DNA from: Chloroflexi bacterium TSY | Lineage (GTDB): Bacteria > Chloroflexota > Anaerolineae > Caldilineales > Caldilineaceae | Direction of reading: 5' to 3' | Length of the DNA: 53,047 nt | Assembly (NCBI GenBank): GCA_019217005.1 | Contig: JAHBNG010000106.1 | Span: forward strand, 1 to 53,047 | Part shown: piece by piece, positions 35,588 through 44,963 of the stretch | Layout of the letters: every line of letters begins with the position of its first letter | How positions within the stretch are numbered: the first letter of the stretch is position 1 | The notes under the pieces: model-generated | Told to the model about the DNA's origin: nothing | Database searches by the model: none | The model's input: the letters and a program-made list of their open reading frames with translations, nothing else | Translations under genes and position numbers: made by a program

Positions 35588-36457
35588 ATGCTCCCTTTTG
35601 TCCCTGCTGAGCAAGAACAGATCGAAGAATTTGATCAAAACGGCTACCTCATTGTGCGTAATGCCCTCGATAGTCAAACTGTCTCCACTCTGATCGAAGC
35701 AGGTGACAGGCTGATTGGCAGCGGTATCGAACGAAATCGCCAGAGCAAGACAAGTGGTCTCTATGAAGCCTATCGGAACTGCATCGATACGGATGATGCC
35801 TTCATTCCGCTGTTGGCCCATTCCACCATCTTTCCACTTGTGGTGCAGCTTTTGGGTGGCAACATGCATCTGTTGACCTCCCACCTCATTTACAAACACC
35901 CCGATCCTCTAGGAACGCCTCCTACTCAGCGCGAGCCGCACTGGCATCGCGATTATGGCACAGCCAATCGGGACATGGGGAACGCGAATGCATCGAGGAT
36001 CATGCTCAAGTGTGCTTACTATCTAACCGATCTCAGCGAACCCAATTCGGGTGTAACCTTGGTCGCGCCTGGTAGCAATCATTTAACCACCGAAATGGAA
36101 ATCCCCGAAGGCCAGGTCGATCCGGTGAATGCCATAGAGCCATTGCTGAATCCGGGTGATTGTCTCATCTTTGAAAACCGAACGTGGCACGCGGGCGGCA
36201 CCAACTTGATGGGTTGGACTCGCAAAACCGTCATGTTTGGTTATGGCTACCGCTGGATCATGCCGATTGACTATCGCCAACAAGAACCCCACTTGCTCGA
36301 TAAGATGACCCGCTTCGAGCGTTTCTTAGTTGGCGACCGATGGGACGAGGGAACCCACTATGTATCCAACGGCGGCACCAATCCGTTGCAAGGGTGGTGC
36401 GCTGAACATGGCATTCCCTTCACGCGATTTGCGGGACCCAACGGAGCTGGGGCATGA
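35588..36457 (+). CDS. Phytanoyl-CoA dioxygenase (PhyH) family protein
   Basis: 289 residues. The iron-binding His120-x-Asp122 is in EPHWHRDYG, the distal His is in RTWHAGGTNL and the 2-oxoglutarate Arg follows in GWTRKTVMFGYGYRW. Family members hydroxylate small molecules using Fe(II), O2 and 2-oxoglutarate. It is only distantly similar to the PhyH gene at 22104. An AAAGG ribosome site precedes the ATG. It stands alone, next to a transposon. Confidence 0.9.
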   Translation: MLPFVPAEQEQIEEFDQNGYLIVRNALDSQTVSTLIEAGDRLIGSGIERNRQSKTSGLYEAYRNCIDTDDAFIPLLAHSTIFPLVVQLLGGNMHLLTSHLIYKHPDPLGTPPTQREPHWHRDYGTANRDMGNANASRIMLKCAYYLTDLSEPNSGVTLVAPGSNHLTTEMEIPEGQVDPVNAIEPLLNPGDCLIFENRTWHAGGTNLMGWTRKTVMFGYGYRWIMPIDYRQQEPHLLDKMTRFERFLVGDRWDEGTHYVSNGGTNPLQGWCAEHGIPFTRFAGPNGAGA

Positions 36458-36540
36458 TACCGAAGATCGAAATCCGCACGTTCTTCTTAGGCCATTGCAA
36501 AAAAATAAATGCACCACCAGCCGCGGAGGTAGCATTCTCT

Positions 36541-36675
36541 ATTACACGCAGTAGACATAATCCTGCATTTCTCAGTCAAAACAGACTCGAGCGTGCCAAA
36601 TGGTCCGAGATTCTCTACTGCGTCTTTTTTCGCCATTTGAACGCTCTACCTCTGAGAAATCCTACTGCGTGTAAT
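36541..36675. mobile_element. Family M non-autonomous element, copy 2 (135 bp)
   Basis: Arms ATTACACGCAGTAG and CTACTGCGTGTAAT, flanked by CTCT on both sides (36537-36540 and 36676-36679). It is the inverse of the copy at 1598 with about two changes. The first 20 bases equal those of the large element 39 bases further on, which supports derivation from it. Confidence 0.85.
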
Positions 36676-36714
36676 CTCTAACGCCGGTGTCTGTCCGACG
36701 CACCCGCATTAGAG

Positions 36715-38818
36715 ATTACACGCAGTAGACATAAAAGTTAAAGTGGTTGCTATTGAAAAGTTGATTCAAAGGCATTCTCCAAAGTGGGACCCCAAATAGC
36801 GGGGTCAGGTTCAGGGATAGCGTAAACAGAATGTGAAGCCATAGCGGCTAAATAATGCTGCTGAATGGTTTCATCGTAGAGCTGTGCATAAAGCATGGTG
36901 GTATCGATATGAGTGTGCCCCATGAGTTTCTGCAAGGTAGTGATGGGCATAAGGCCACTGTTGAGCAAACGGGTGGCAAAGGTATGGCGCAAGCGATGAG
37001 GAGTGACGCCCTCTAAGTTAGCTTGGGCGGCAAAGGCATGAAGATGGTTGCGCACATAATTGGCTCGAAGAGGTAAGCCATCGCGTAGTAAAAGCGGGGA
37101 ATGAGTAGCCAGGTCATCGGTGCGATGTTGCAGATGGGCATCGATGGCAAGAGCAGTGCGTTGGGTAACAGGCAACCGACGGTCACGATGGGATTTGGCA
37201 TCTCGAACGAGCAGAGTCTGTGTATCCGAATTCCAGTCAGAAACGAGCAGAGCTTGCACTTCGCCCATACGTAGCCCAGCATCAACCAGAATAAGAAACC
37301 AAGCACGGTCAAGGAGGTCGGAAGGAGAAAGGCTCTGAGCCGTTGAGTTTAAGACGAACTGTTCAAGTTGAGCAAATTCATGCTGGCGCAACGGACGAGG
37401 TAAGGTAGTGGGTCGTTTGAGACGTTGAATGCGATATAAAGCCGGAGCGATCGACTGGCCACATTCTTCAGCAAAATGCAGAAAACACTTGAGGGTACAA
37501 ATAAAATGATTGATGGTATGGACGGAATACTCTAAGTCACATAGGTGGGTGATGTAGTCTTGGAGATCGCGCCGTCTTAGTTCGGATAAGCTGGAGAGCA
37601 TGCGCTGGTCGAGCATCCATTGCCAACCGCGTTGGAGTTCGCCAAGCCACTGAAGGGCTCGTTCCCGCCGATAGAGGGCTTTCCAGCGTAATTGCTGGTG
37701 GAGAAGTAATGAGATGATGGGTTGATGAAGCCAGAGCGGCAATGAGGTGAGACGTTGACGGATCTCATCAGCAGACAAACAGATGCCAACAGCTGGCTCC
37801 ACTGTGCGATGTTCAGAAGGCACAGTATTCTCTGTCTCTATTGCAGATGTCGTTCCTTCAATATCCGAGCATGCGGCTTGGCGAGACAACTGCTCCATAG
37901 CAGCTTCATAGTCGGCTCGCATATCAGGATTGGCACCATCGATGTAAATCTGGGTCGTTTTCAATTGACTGTGACCCAACCAATGAGAGACTAGGCAGTG
38001 GCATACGCGACTCTGCCATTCGTCTGGCGAAGGTATGGCGCAGGCGATGACAGGAGACCTCGTTCTCGGAGAGTCCGGCTTGCTGACGGTAATAATCGAG
38101 GCGCTCCTGGATTCCGCGGACACTGATGCCTTTGTGACGACGAGTCAGAAACAGATGGCTATCGACTGCATCAGGACGCTCATCCATATAGCTCACCAAC
38201 AGCGCTGTGGTTTCTGGCGTCAACCAGACTCGACGCTCTTTGTTCCCTTTGCCGCGTACGCGCAGTGACCACAGTTCGTCCGGATTTATGGCAGCTTCAA
38301 TATCGCCCATCTCTGTTTCGACACTTCGCCCACCCGCAGGCCAACGTCGAGCATCAAGGCCAACATCACTTGGTCTCTTATCTGACCTTGACTCACGCTC
38401 CCCCATAACTGGCGGACGATGCGTTCCGCTATATCTCTGGGAAGATGGCAACCTGTATCCAGTCGGTGTAGACGCCACACCACCGGGTTTGACCAGCTTT
38501 CGTCTTCTGCCTCATCCGCCAAGTAGTCGAAAAATCGGCTCAACGTTGCCACTCTGCGATTGACCGTCGCACTGCTCATCCCCGCTTCGAGTTGCGCCGT
38601 TACAAACGTCGTTATCTCTTGGCGACCTATCTCTCTTGGCCTTTTTTCTATCACCTGGCCAAATTGATTTAGGTCACTTTCGTAATGTTTTACAGTTTCG
38701 CTTTGCGGAGAAAGCATTCTCACATGGGCACAGAATCCTGTTACTGCGGCGCTAAATTCTTGGTTCATTTTGGCCTCCTAGGGCTATTTTACCCCTTTTT
38801 TGGCCTACTGCGTGTAAT
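36715..38818 (-). mobile_element. Tyrosine-recombinase transposon (2104 bp), parent of family M
   Basis: The element has the same perfect 14-bp arms as family M, ATTACACGCAGTAG (36715-36728) and CTACTGCGTGTAAT (38805-38818), and is flanked by AGAG on both sides. Its only gene is a double tyrosine recombinase on the - strand. Outside the AGAG tetramers lie GCATT and AACGCC, half-sites that also flank the two small elements. The arrangement fits excision to a circle and integration across a 4-bp overlap. Confidence 0.8.
36750..38768 (-). pseudogene. Fused double tyrosine recombinase, two compensating frameshifts
   Basis: A frame of 672 residues is interrupted by a -1 shift near 38307 (a G run) and a +1 shift near 37988, so the middle 320 bases lie in another frame. 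Recombinase 1 has an N-terminal core-binding domain, then Arg in GLRVGEV, Lys in RGKGNKERRVW, HRLRHTFARR, LGHSQ and nucleophile Tyr in QIYIDG. Recombinase 2 follows with no stop: SAM-like region, GLRMGEVQALLV, DAKSHRDRRLP, HRLRHTFATR, LMGHTH and Tyr in TMLYAQLY. Both catalytic sets are complete in sequence. AGGAGG precedes the ATG at 38768. Frames 36750-38123 would still express recombinase 2. Confidence 0.82.
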
Positions 38819-38971
38819 AGAGAACGCCTCCTCCGCGGGGGATTTATTTTTTGCGATGGCCTTAGTACTACTGTGCAGCAATATATTGTGAAACACAAAG
38901 GAAATTCGTTATATTTCTGGGCATATTGCTAACAAAACGCAAACAGAATGCAAAGGAAAAATGAGATAGAC

Positions 38972-39188
38972 TCAGTAGATCCAAATTTCAGGTTTTGAGA
39001 GAGAATTCTGGCTAAACAGTTGACATAAATACAAATTTGCCGGTCGATATCTAGTTTTTGCGTTAGATTTGGGCGATTTTCAGATATGAAATAGGTTGTT
39101 TTCTGTAACCGAAATCTGAATAAATGACTCCAAAATCCCTGCAATCTCGACTGAAAATAGCCAAAAACGCCAAATTTGGATCTACTGA
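38972..39188. mobile_element. Family B MITE, copy 3 (217 bp)
   Basis: Ends TCAGTAGATCC and GGATCTACTGA; interior is the inverse of the copy at 35003-35219. Flanks are GAC on the left and GTC on the right, so there is no direct duplication. Its right end supplies the TTG from which the next frame opens. Confidence 0.88.
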
Positions 39189-40405
39189 GTCTGGTTTTGC
39201 TTGTCCCTAATGTAAATGCCAACCCATCATTAGACACTTTAGCACAAAGTTCTACAAGTTCAGGTATCAGCTATCAGGGCTACTTGACTGACTCTCAAGG
39301 CAATCCCATAAATGATGATATGCACATCAAATTCGTATTGTATGAACGCGAATTTGGAGGGGTTGCGTTAGGTTGTGAGGAACATGAGCAGGTGCAGGTC
39401 AACAATGGCATTTTTCAGGCCGAGCTAGGTGGAGGTGCAAGTCTTGCAAGACACGTTGCGAAATGTACAGAAGTGAGCTTAATTGAAATATCAGATCTTT
39501 ATTCAGATGTACTTTGGCTTGAGATCATCGTTCGTAACAATCAGAACAAAGAAGAAAAGATGACGCCCCGCCAACGTTTAACCGGTGTTATACGTGCCGT
39601 AAATGCTGAGCGGCTGGACGGGAAAGATGCGAATACATTTGTGACTCAGGATCAGTTGAACAAGGTACTTCAGCCCATGACAACTGATCTTGAAAAACTT
39701 ACAACCAGTGTGCCCCGTTCGGAAGACGCAGTCCAGCTTGGTGGAAAGGATGCTAGTTCATATGTAACGCAAGATCAACTGGCACCGTTAGCCACAGCAG
39801 TAGCGAATCTGGCAATCAGTGTGCCCCGTTCGGAAGACACAGATCGGCTTGGCGGAAAGGATGCCAGTTCATTCATAACACAAGATCAACTGGAACCGCT
39901 TGCGGCAGCAGTGGCGAATCAGACTGATATCAATGATCGCCTGAATCAAGTCGAAACGAAACTGACTCAGTTATCCAATTATTCAACCAGATTAACGGAT
40001 CTCGAACGCGCGGATAGTCAGTTCAGCGCACAATTGATGCAGTTGCAAAGCTCGGTATCAACTTTGAGCAGCAAGGAAGGGGTCTCTATTCAACAATTTG
40101 AAGACCTCAGATCCCGAATGGACAGAGCGTTTTATATTCAAGAAGGGAATACTAAAACTTTGCAGGGAATTGGTGGTAATACCTATCGAAATGGCCAATC
40201 TGTAGCTTCATGTCAATCGGGATATACAGCTATTGCTGTCGTATGTGAGATTTCTAATAAAGAAACATACATGGTTTCTGAACGCGGTTCGTTTCTTGAT
40301 TCAGGGGCCGGAGTATGTAATTTCAGATTTGATGCCAATAATGACCAATATTCAAAGAAAGTACACGCAAAAGTACTATGTGTCGATTCAACTTTTTTGC
40401 GCTAA
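39176..40405 (+). CDS. Secreted fibre-like protein with internal repeats
   Basis: 409 residues as read from TTG at 39176, which lies in the family B MITE end, so the native start and the front of the signal peptide were probably cut off (LVLLVPNVNAN remains). A 'YQGYLTDSQGNPI...' fibre-collar domain (about 28-130, ending TPRQRLTGVIRAVNAERLDGKDA) is followed by roughly three copies of a 42-44-residue unit (GGKDASSYVTQDQL..., VPRSED), a coiled coil (about 250-320) and a C-terminal Cys-containing domain (about 335-409). It resembles phage-tail-fibre or surface-adhesin architecture. Its role in the toxin cluster is inference. Confidence 0.7.
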   Translation: MDLLSLVLLVPNVNANPSLDTLAQSSTSSGISYQGYLTDSQGNPINDDMHIKFVLYEREFGGVALGCEEHEQVQVNNGIFQAELGGGASLARHVAKCTEVSLIEISDLYSDVLWLEIIVRNNQNKEEKMTPRQRLTGVIRAVNAERLDGKDANTFVTQDQLNKVLQPMTTDLEKLTTSVPRSEDAVQLGGKDASSYVTQDQLAPLATAVANLAISVPRSEDTDRLGGKDASSFITQDQLEPLAAAVANQTDINDRLNQVETKLTQLSNYSTRLTDLERADSQFSAQLMQLQSSVSTLSSKEGVSIQQFEDLRSRMDRAFYIQEGNTKTLQGIGGNTYRNGQSVASCQSGYTAIAVVCEISNKETYMVSERGSFLDSGAGVCNFRFDANNDQYSKKVHAKVLCVDSTFLR

Positions 40406-40574
40406 TCGGACGCCCAACAAGGTGATGATGTCGGGCAAGTCCGTTATCAACACCAACAAGACAAACATCACGCCAACGCCAACATACTACTTGGGTTGAG
40501 GGTGTCGGTTTCCATTGTCCACTGTTGGAGACAGTGACGATCCGTCTTACCCGCAAAACAAAAGGACTCTATCT

Positions 40575-41954
40575 ATGTTTCTAACCAAACTTCAACTCTT
40601 TGCGCAAAGCATAGGCTTTGCCGTTATCGGTCTACTCATGCTTTACGGCAGCATCAGCATTTTCCGTAGTGCGGATAGCGCATGGGGCGTCGGGTTGCTC
40701 GCACCTCAGAACGAACCGGCTAAACAAGTACCAGAAGTCGAGAACCCGATCTTTACTGGCACGGTGCCGACCATTATTAGCTATCAGGGGACCCTGCGCG
40801 ACGCCGAAGGCAACCCGATGAGCGGCATCCACAAAATGGCCTTTCGCATCTATGCCAACGTCACCGACCCAATACCGGAAGCCATCTGGTCTGAAGCACA
40901 TGATGAAGTAACGGTACGCGATGGCCAGTTCAGCGTGCTGTTGGGAGACAAAGATCCGATTCCGCCCACAATCTTTCAGAGTGCCGATCGTTATATTGGT
41001 ATTACCGTAGATGACTTGGACGAAATGGTGCCGCGTCAACGCTTTGCGGCCGTACCCTACGCAATGGCCGCAACCGGGGCCACTTACTTGAGTGCTCCCG
41101 ATGGCAATCCTGTCAAAGCAGTCAGTGTTGATAATGAGGGGCGCGTGACCATTAACGGTGCTGCTGATAATAATGGCTCGGTCTCTGCACTGAAGATAGC
41201 CAATGCCCACGGTGATGGACACAGAATGCTCCTGGATGGGAATGAAATTGATACGATCGACGATGCGCTGCATATAAATCGCAACTCAAAGAAAAATGTG
41301 AAGATTGTTCCTGCTGGTGGCAACGTTACTATTGGACAGAATAGTGGCGGTAGAGTTGCCATTGGAACGGATAAATTTGAGACTCAACTCCACGTTGCAG
41401 GCGGTGATGGTGATATAAAGGCAAACTCGGGCGGGGTCTTAAAGATCACCCAGGGTGGGACGTCGATGGTCATCGATGGCAACGAGATTCGCGCCGATAA
41501 CGGTCTGCTGTTGAATGCTGAATCAACAACGAATGTAAGAATTGGTGGCGGTGGTGGCGACGTGTTGATCGGGAATTCTGGTCACAAAGCAAATTTACGC
41601 ATTTTTGGCGATGTCACCATACAGGATCAGAAACCTATTGTCATCAAGCGATTTGAGAATGTGGGAGATAATGCGCGGTCCATCAACATCGGTTTATCGT
41701 CTAATGAATACTATTGTGTTGCAGCCGGTTGGTCGACACGCCTGGACGTTGATGAAGACGATACCGGAAACTACGCAGTTTGGACGTATGTTGACGGGAC
41801 GACGTGGAAAGGGAGAATTGAATTTTGGAGCGATGGCAGGAACGAAAACCCGGATGTTGATTTTCTCTGCTTTAGACACGAAATTGCTGAGTGGAGGGAG
41901 GGTAACGTGAAAACGAATACGCCAGATGATTGCTCAACTGCTCCAGGATGTTGA
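40575..41954 (+). CDS. Secreted fibre-like protein with beta-repeat shaft
   Basis: 459 residues from ATG 40575 (AAAGGA upstream; a TTG 60 bases earlier is weaker). An N-terminal hydrophobic segment (about 8-35) precedes a collar domain ISYQGTLRDAEGNPMSG...MVPRQRFAAVPYAMAAT (about 65-180). The middle has Gly-rich units such as NVTIGQNSGGRVAIGT and GGDVLIGNSGHKANLRI, as in trimeric fibre shafts, and the last 100 residues hold a Cys-containing tip domain. It shares the collar with the preceding gene, so the two may be paralogous receptor-binding or structural fibres. Confidence 0.72.
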   Translation: MFLTKLQLFAQSIGFAVIGLLMLYGSISIFRSADSAWGVGLLAPQNEPAKQVPEVENPIFTGTVPTIISYQGTLRDAEGNPMSGIHKMAFRIYANVTDPIPEAIWSEAHDEVTVRDGQFSVLLGDKDPIPPTIFQSADRYIGITVDDLDEMVPRQRFAAVPYAMAATGATYLSAPDGNPVKAVSVDNEGRVTINGAADNNGSVSALKIANAHGDGHRMLLDGNEIDTIDDALHINRNSKKNVKIVPAGGNVTIGQNSGGRVAIGTDKFETQLHVAGGDGDIKANSGGVLKITQGGTSMVIDGNEIRADNGLLLNAESTTNVRIGGGGGDVLIGNSGHKANLRIFGDVTIQDQKPIVIKRFENVGDNARSINIGLSSNEYYCVAAGWSTRLDVDEDDTGNYAVWTYVDGTTWKGRIEFWSDGRNENPDVDFLCFRHEIAEWREGNVKTNTPDDCSTAPGC

Positions 41955-42014
41955 TTTCTGGAATAGAAGCTATGAATTCAGCTCAGGAGTTCCTTTAGGA
42001 AAGGGCAATATGCA

Positions 42015-44963
42015 ATGGGTAACAGATCTAAAATTCGGACAACGTCCCTACTCATCCTGCTGATCATGCTCGCGCCGCTGATGACCCAGGCCAGTGCGCC
42101 GCGAATGTCAGATCTTCTCATGACCGATTCAGCCGGCAATAGCATCACCCATGGCGCGCTGAGTGCCGCTGGCGAGTGGTCAACGGCGAACACGGGCATC
42201 TCGGTAGTTCCTAGCGTTCGTGCGCCATCCATCCTGGCGCGCGCCGACTATCAAAAGGTCTATGAACAGGCCAAATCGCTGCTGACGGTCGGCGAAACCT
42301 TCCGCCAGACCCAGCTGCAGCTACCGCCGTCCTGCAAGACGCCGGAAGAGTGTAAGGTTAATTACCAAGATTTTAATGATGGCGAATTCTTCTTTGGCTT
42401 TTGTAGTGACTATGCCAGCATCGACGTGCGCGGCTACTGCCCCGGCGATGATCCAACGCTTTGGCCAATGACCGATACCCAGATTCGCGGGCAGTTGGTG
42501 CGCGCCCGCGAAATGTACGGCTTCCTGGCACTGGCAGAGCCAGCCGATACCGAAGTAACGGTCAACGGTCAGTCTGTCAATGTACGCGCAATTGGCCGCA
42601 CCGGCGTATTGAGCGCCACGCGCGAGATCTCCTACATCCACATGATCTTTGGCAATGAATTCTTGGTTGATGCGATAGATTACCGCTTCTCGGGCGGCGA
42701 CCCGCGTGCCGACCAGATCATAGCAGAAGAGTTGTCGCAGCTTGAGCTGGCCCGCCAGCAATTTGAATTGGCCGTGGGTGTTCTTGTCCACGCCTTTAAC
42801 GCCGACTTTGGTGGCCCCAATGGCGGCTATATTGGCGACTACTTTGGCGAACGCGAATTTGATCTCTTTGGTCTCGTCAGCGAGCGCATGGTGCTCTCGA
42901 TCGGAGAAATGGCCGACCGCTTCCGCCAGACTGGCCGCGATGAGAAGGCGTTGGAACTTTATGCCAACGCCTTTGCCAGCCAGTACGTGCAGGCCATGGC
43001 GCTAGCTTCCAGCGCCGACAACCGCGGCCAGGCGTTCTTAGAGAATGGCGGCTTCGAGATAATCAATAACCTGGAACGGCTGCGCGACCATGCCCAGACC
43101 ATCCATGAAGGCATCAATCCCTTTGGTTTTGTAGATGAGTATGTACCGCTGCAAACCTATGAGGAACTGCGCCGCATTGTACAAACCGATTTTCTTCGCG
43201 ACGCCACCGAAGACGAACATCGGGCCGAGAACGCCCAACGAGAGTTTGATCAAAACCGCACGGCCCTGGCGCGCGAGATGCAAAATCTGCGGCTGACCTA
43301 CGATACACGGCTATTAGAGATCTGTGGTCCCAGCCAGGATAGTTATGCCACCTGTTTTGATGAGGGTGGATTGATGAAGCAGAACTTCCACAATCTTCTG
43401 GCTACATCTGAACGGTTAAATTTGATTCAGCAACGCCAGGAAAATGTGCTGAAACAGGTGGAGATAGAAGAAGAGCGTTCCGCTGAAGTCATTCGTCTCA
43501 CTCTGGAAAGTGGCGATAGTATTGCTGCCACAGCAATTGCACGCGGCGTCATCAATGCGATACGCACAACAGATACGAAAGTGGTTGCCAATAGCCATAA
43601 CGTACATGCAGGGCTAGAAACTCGGACGTCAGGATCACTTGGCTTGAAACTTGGATCGAATCCAAAATTAGAGTTCGGTGCCAGTGTTGACACGATTATC
43701 TCCGCAGGGTATCGCTTCGAGCATTCTCGAACGAGATCGACCCAAACTGTCTGGGATCCAGCACAAAAAGAGTTAGCTGAATTGGAGAGTGCACAAGCCC
43801 TACAGCAGGCGGTGAATCAAGCGGACATTATCGGGGCCAACAGCGCAGCGACTGTCCGGAACCTGCTGCTCCAAACATCTGAACTTGCCATTGAGGAAGA
43901 AATTGTCTTTAAAGAGATGAATCGACTCGTATCAGAGCATAACGACTTGGTCAACCAGTACAACCACTTTCTCAATCTGCGCGAGGAAGCGAGGGAAAAT
44001 CTGGTCGACAGCCATCTGGCCAATCCCGCTTTCCGCATCTTGCGCGACCAATCCACCATCGAAGCGGCCCGCAGTCATGACATCGCGGCACAATTTGCCT
44101 ATTTGGCGGCCAAAGCGCTCGAGTATGAGTTCCTGATCCGTTACCCTGGCTTGAACGACATCTTTAAGGCGCGTACTGCAGACGATATTGACAACTTCGT
44201 TAATGATCTGGATACATTTCGCCTCGCTGTTGGTTCGCCAGGAGAGCGCAACCGCTTCCCATATCGCATCTCGCTGGCTCGGGATCTGCTGGGGCTATCA
44301 GACGAGGCGCTGGATCCAGACGGCACGCTGTCGCCCAGCGAACGGACGCGCTTGCGCTTTGAAGGCTTCCAACAGCTTGTGCAGAGCAGCGTGGTGACCG
44401 ATGACGGCGGTCAGGTCGTGGCGCTGGAGATCCCTTTTACCACATCACTGCTGGACAATACCATCTTTACGCCCAATATCTGGAACAACCGGATTGCCGG
44501 CGTGGGGTTACCGCAGAACGTGCCAAACACGCAAGGCATCGCCATTAATTTGGTCACCCGTCAATTTGGTGACATTGGCACGCTGGAGGTGCGCTTGACC
44601 CACGGCGGTCATGCTTCTTATCGCACAGTCAATGGTGAGATTGTGGAGTATGTGCCAGAGAATGCCAAGCTCGCTGGCTATACGGTGCCGACGGGCTTTG
44701 AGAGCAAGACCAAAACCGCCACGATTCTCTCCAGCGTAAACGGCAACGGGCGCGGTACGCCCAGCAGCGCCCTCTTCAACCGCAGCGTGGCGGCCTCAAA
44801 CTGGACGCTGCGCATCGATCTCAACTCACCCTTTAACCGGGCAGTAGCCCTCGATCAGTTGGAAGATATTGAGATTAACATGGATACGACAGGCATTGCG
44901 CTTGCCACCAGCATACAAGAAGCCCGGGCCGACGTGTTTCGACTCCAGGAGCGGAACCAATGA
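42015..44963 (+). CDS. Secreted coiled-coil protein, TcA-like C-terminus (tentative)
   Basis: 982 residues with a signal peptide (about 1-28, ending TQASA). Long helical regions with heptad character lie at about 400-530 and 590-670 (NLIQQRQENVLKQVEIEEERSAE; LELARQQFEL earlier). Between them a Gly/Ser-rich beta-like stretch (SGSLGLKLGSNPKLEFGASV) may be a membrane-inserting hairpin. The last 200 residues (IPFTTSLLDNTIFTPNIW; then NWTLRIDLNSPFNR and LEDIEINMDTTG) recall the TcB-binding end of Tc-toxin TcA subunits. Position before a TcB/Rhs gene supports this, but the family assignment is not certain. The next gene overlaps by 4 bases. Confidence 0.55.
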   Translation: MGNRSKIRTTSLLILLIMLAPLMTQASAPRMSDLLMTDSAGNSITHGALSAAGEWSTANTGISVVPSVRAPSILARADYQKVYEQAKSLLTVGETFRQTQLQLPPSCKTPEECKVNYQDFNDGEFFFGFCSDYASIDVRGYCPGDDPTLWPMTDTQIRGQLVRAREMYGFLALAEPADTEVTVNGQSVNVRAIGRTGVLSATREISYIHMIFGNEFLVDAIDYRFSGGDPRADQIIAEELSQLELARQQFELAVGVLVHAFNADFGGPNGGYIGDYFGEREFDLFGLVSERMVLSIGEMADRFRQTGRDEKALELYANAFASQYVQAMALASSADNRGQAFLENGGFEIINNLERLRDHAQTIHEGINPFGFVDEYVPLQTYEELRRIVQTDFLRDATEDEHRAENAQREFDQNRTALAREMQNLRLTYDTRLLEICGPSQDSYATCFDEGGLMKQNFHNLLATSERLNLIQQRQENVLKQVEIEEERSAEVIRLTLESGDSIAATAIARGVINAIRTTDTKVVANSHNVHAGLETRTSGSLGLKLGSNPKLEFGASVDTIISAGYRFEHSRTRSTQTVWDPAQKELAELESAQALQQAVNQADIIGANSAATVRNLLLQTSELAIEEEIVFKEMNRLVSEHNDLVNQYNHFLNLREEARENLVDSHLANPAFRILRDQSTIEAARSHDIAAQFAYLAAKALEYEFLIRYPGLNDIFKARTADDIDNFVNDLDTFRLAVGSPGERNRFPYRISLARDLLGLSDEALDPDGTLSPSERTRLRFEGFQQLVQSSVVTDDGGQVVALEIPFTTSLLDNTIFTPNIWNNRIAGVGLPQNVPNTQGIAINLVTRQFGDIGTLEVRLTHGGHASYRTVNGEIVEYVPENAKLAGYTVPTGFESKTKTATILSSVNGNGRGTPSSALFNRSVAASNWTLRIDLNSPFNRAVALDQLEDIEINMDTTGIALATSIQEARADVFRLQERNQ

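Larger units (their letters stand above)
36490..38861. repeat. 125-bp hairpin MITE carrying two nested insertions
   Basis: The outer ends match as inverted repeats: GGCCATTGCAAAAAAATAAAT on the left and, reversed, GGCCATCGCAAAAAATAAAT on the right, with TTA on both sides (36487-36489, 38862-38864). If the 135-bp and 2.1-kb M-type elements are removed, a single hairpin remains, with arms CCGCGGAGG..GC.TTCTCTAA.GC and loop TCTGTCCGACG. The TTA duplication resembles that of the ISAzo13-like and IS5-like elements in this window. Confidence 0.65.

Noticed and set aside
36541..38818. Integron cassette array with attC sites
   Set aside because: The arms and half-sites are palindromic, but no attI, no cassette pattern and no IntI-specific features were seen; the recombinases look like generic Xer-type enzymes.
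39590..39930. CRISPR-like direct repeats
   Set aside because: The repeats are coding, about 130 bases long and in frame with the fibre protein.
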